64,000 nt of DNA from Pseudescherichia sp032055545 (GTDB lineage Bacteria > Pseudomonadota > Gammaproteobacteria > Enterobacterales > Enterobacteriaceae), in assembly GCA_032055545.1 (NCBI GenBank), contig DAMBQR010000010.1:1-64000 (forward strand), in the 5' to 3' direction. A model generated the notes under the pieces. That model saw only the letters and a list, made by a program, of their open reading frames with translations, searched no databases and was not told the DNA's origin. The translations under genes and the position numbers were made by a program. The stretch's first letter is position 1. Every line of letters starts with the position of its first letter. Below are positions 62,784 to 64,000 of the stretch, piece after piece.

Positions 62784-62860
62784 CGCAAAAGCGCGCCCGG
62801 GCGGCAGGCCGAAAAAAGCAGGATAAACATCACGGTTTAAATCAGGAAGGGTACAGAGTT

Positions 62861-63488
62861 ATGTCCACGCTGCACGTTGTCGTTATCGCCACGCCGGGCT
62901 TCAGCCCGTTTCACTTTTCCGTGCCGTCCATGGTCTTCGACAAGGCGATGCCGGAGCCGGGCCTGTTCAGCGTGGATATCTGTGCAGAACAGCCCGGCAT
63001 CGTGGCGTCCGATATCGGTATTTCCATCAACGTGGAGCAGGGGCTTGAGCGGCTTAATACGGCGGACATTATCATTGTACCGTTCCGGGAGCACCCCGAA
63101 ACGCAGCCAGATGCGACGCTGCTGGAGGCGCAGCGCAGCGCCTGGCAGCGCGGAGCGGAAGTTGTGGGGCTGTGCCTCGGGGCCTATGTCCTCGCCTACG
63201 CCGGACTGCTGAACAACCGCAGGTATCGACTGCTTCGCAGGCATGAGCCGGCGCACGCTGACGCGCCACTTCATCAAGGCCACCGGCATGACGGTGGGTG
63301 ACTGGCTCAGCGCACAGCGTTTGCAGCGCAGCCAGGAGCTGCTGGAAACCACCGATCACAGCATTGAAACCGTATCGTCGCTGGCGGGATACCAGTCACC
63401 GGTCTCGTTCCGGCAGAGCTTCAAGACCCGCTTTAACGTCAGCCCCAGCGAGTGGCGCCGGACCTTCCGTGGCCCCGGTCTGATATAG
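62861..63488 (+). pseudogene. AraC-family (GlxA-like) regulator, internally deleted
   Basis: The 5' part codes for a DJ-1/PfpI-like domain (MSTLHVVVIATPGFSPFHFS, up to GLCLGAYVLAYAGLLNN) and the 3' part, in another frame, for the AraC double helix-turn-helix (SRRTLTRHFIKATGMTVGDWL, then VSSLAGYQSPVSFRQSF). GlxA-like regulators are about 320 residues; here the middle, about 100 residues, is missing and the frame changes at about 63205-63243. The start has AGGAAGG upstream. The gene is almost surely inactive. It may once have controlled the adjacent MBL gene, which is also damaged. Confidence 0.8.
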
Positions 63489-63546
63489 GCCCTGGCCAGC
63501 AGCCGGGCAGGCTATGTTAGGCCAGGATCAACGTGCCTTGCGGCGA

Positions 63547-64000
63547 TCAACTTAACACCTTAATCCCTGCAAGCAACCTGCCAAGCCCTTGATCCAGCTT
63601 CTCCCTTGGGCAGCCCGCATTCAGCCGAACAAACCCACTCCCTTCCGGGCCATACGTATACCCGGGCATAATCGCTACTTTCTGCTGGTGAATGAGGACA
63701 TCCTGCAACGCATGGTCATCCAGACTAAGCGGACGCAGGTCAATCCATGCCAGATAGCTCGCCTCCGGCGGTTGCCAGCGAAGCTGAGGAAATGCCTGGT
63801 TTAGCTGGCTGGCGATCGCCTGCATATTATCCTGTAAATAAGTGCGCAGGGCGTCCAGCCATGGTGCGCCCTCCCGGTAGGCGGCGATATGTGCGCAGAG
63901 CGAAAGCACCGCCGGGGATGACAATCCGTCCCGGCCCTTGAGCGCAGCGAGATAGTCCTCCCGGCGTCGCGCGTCGCTGATGATGCCATACGCCCCGGTC
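63547..64000 (-). CDS. malY: MalY, C-terminal part (cut by window edge)
   Basis: The last 151 codons of a PLP-dependent C-S lyase/aminotransferase-fold protein. AYGIISDARRREDYLAALKG, GLSSPAVLSL, YLAWIDLRPLSLDDHALQ, VAIMPGYTYGPEG and FVRLNAGCPR match E. coli MalY closely. MalY is a cystathionine beta-lyase that also represses MalT. The catalytic Lys lies beyond the edge. In E. coli malY is next to add. Confidence 0.93.
   Translation of the reverse strand, partial: TGAYGIISDARRREDYLAALKGRDGLSSPAVLSLCAHIAAYREGAPWLDALRTYLQDNMQAIASQLNQAFPQLRWQPPEASYLAWIDLRPLSLDDHALQDVLIHQQKVAIMPGYTYGPEGSGFVRLNAGCPREKLDQGLGRLLAGIKVLS

Noticed and set aside
1..64000. CRISPR array, rRNA operon or replication origin
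   Set aside because: No regularly spaced repeats, rRNA or iteron clusters were seen.

Overview
The window is chromosomal DNA from a member of the Enterobacteriaceae that is not E. coli itself. From 26.5 kb to the right edge the gene order and protein sequences follow, in reverse, the E. coli K-12 segment from mdtK through slyA, tyrS and rsx to add and malY. Most of these proteins are nearly the same length as their E. coli counterparts. Genus cannot be fixed from the sequence alone; Enterobacter and close relatives fit.

Layout. (1) 1-51: 3' part of a tRNA-Asn. (2) 0.1-5.8 kb: a tightly overlapping four-gene operon on the minus strand (isochorismatase-fold hydrolase, HypE, HypF, HAD phosphatase) with a divergent LysR regulator. 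No hydrogenase or other hyp gene is present, so this is an orphan carbamoyl/cyano-group system. (3) 5.8-10 kb: amn (AMP nucleosidase), an unrecognised exported protein, a 46-aa peptide gene and an MscS-type channel. (4) 10-26.3 kb: a surface-protein island. It holds a 1168-aa inverse autotransporter with seven Ig-like Big_1 repeats, surrounded by five other repeat proteins (Ig-like domains, beta-gamma-crystallin-like motifs, an RCC1-type propeller, and an FPEA-type repeat). Three genes for a glycosyltransferase-like protein and two Rossmann-type GPS-motif proteins lie among them. (5) 26.5-26.7 kb: two tRNA-Val(GAC) genes. (6) 26.8-59.6 kb: conserved core, mdtK, ribE, cfa, punC/punR, purR, ynhF, ydhP, mepH, grxD, rnt, gloA, nemA, nemR, ydhL, ydhF, sodC, slyA, slyB, anmK, mliC, pdxH, tyrS, pdxY, dtpA, nth, rsxEGDCBA, ydgK, blr, ydgJ, add. 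(7) 59.7-64 kb: a variable stretch with a 2H-phosphoesterase-like gene coupled to a glutathione peroxidase, a FlaR-like P-loop protein, a frameshifted metallo-beta-lactamase-fold gene, a deleted AraC-type regulator, and the 3' part of malY at the edge.

Functional links. nemR-nemA-gloA form an electrophile and methylglyoxal detoxification unit next to rnt. pdxH and pdxY flank tyrS and serve vitamin B6 salvage. rsxABCDGE with nth is the SoxR-reducing complex and a DNA-repair glycosylase in one transcription unit. anmK, mliC, slyB and mepH serve the envelope. punR/punC, purR, add and amn all act in purine metabolism.

Compared with the E. coli order as remembered, lhr, sodB, cnu, ydhIJK and ydhQ are missing from their usual places. 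The two most noteworthy regions are the orphan hypEF operon and the surface-protein/glycosylation island. No integrase, transposase, CRISPR array or rRNA was seen.
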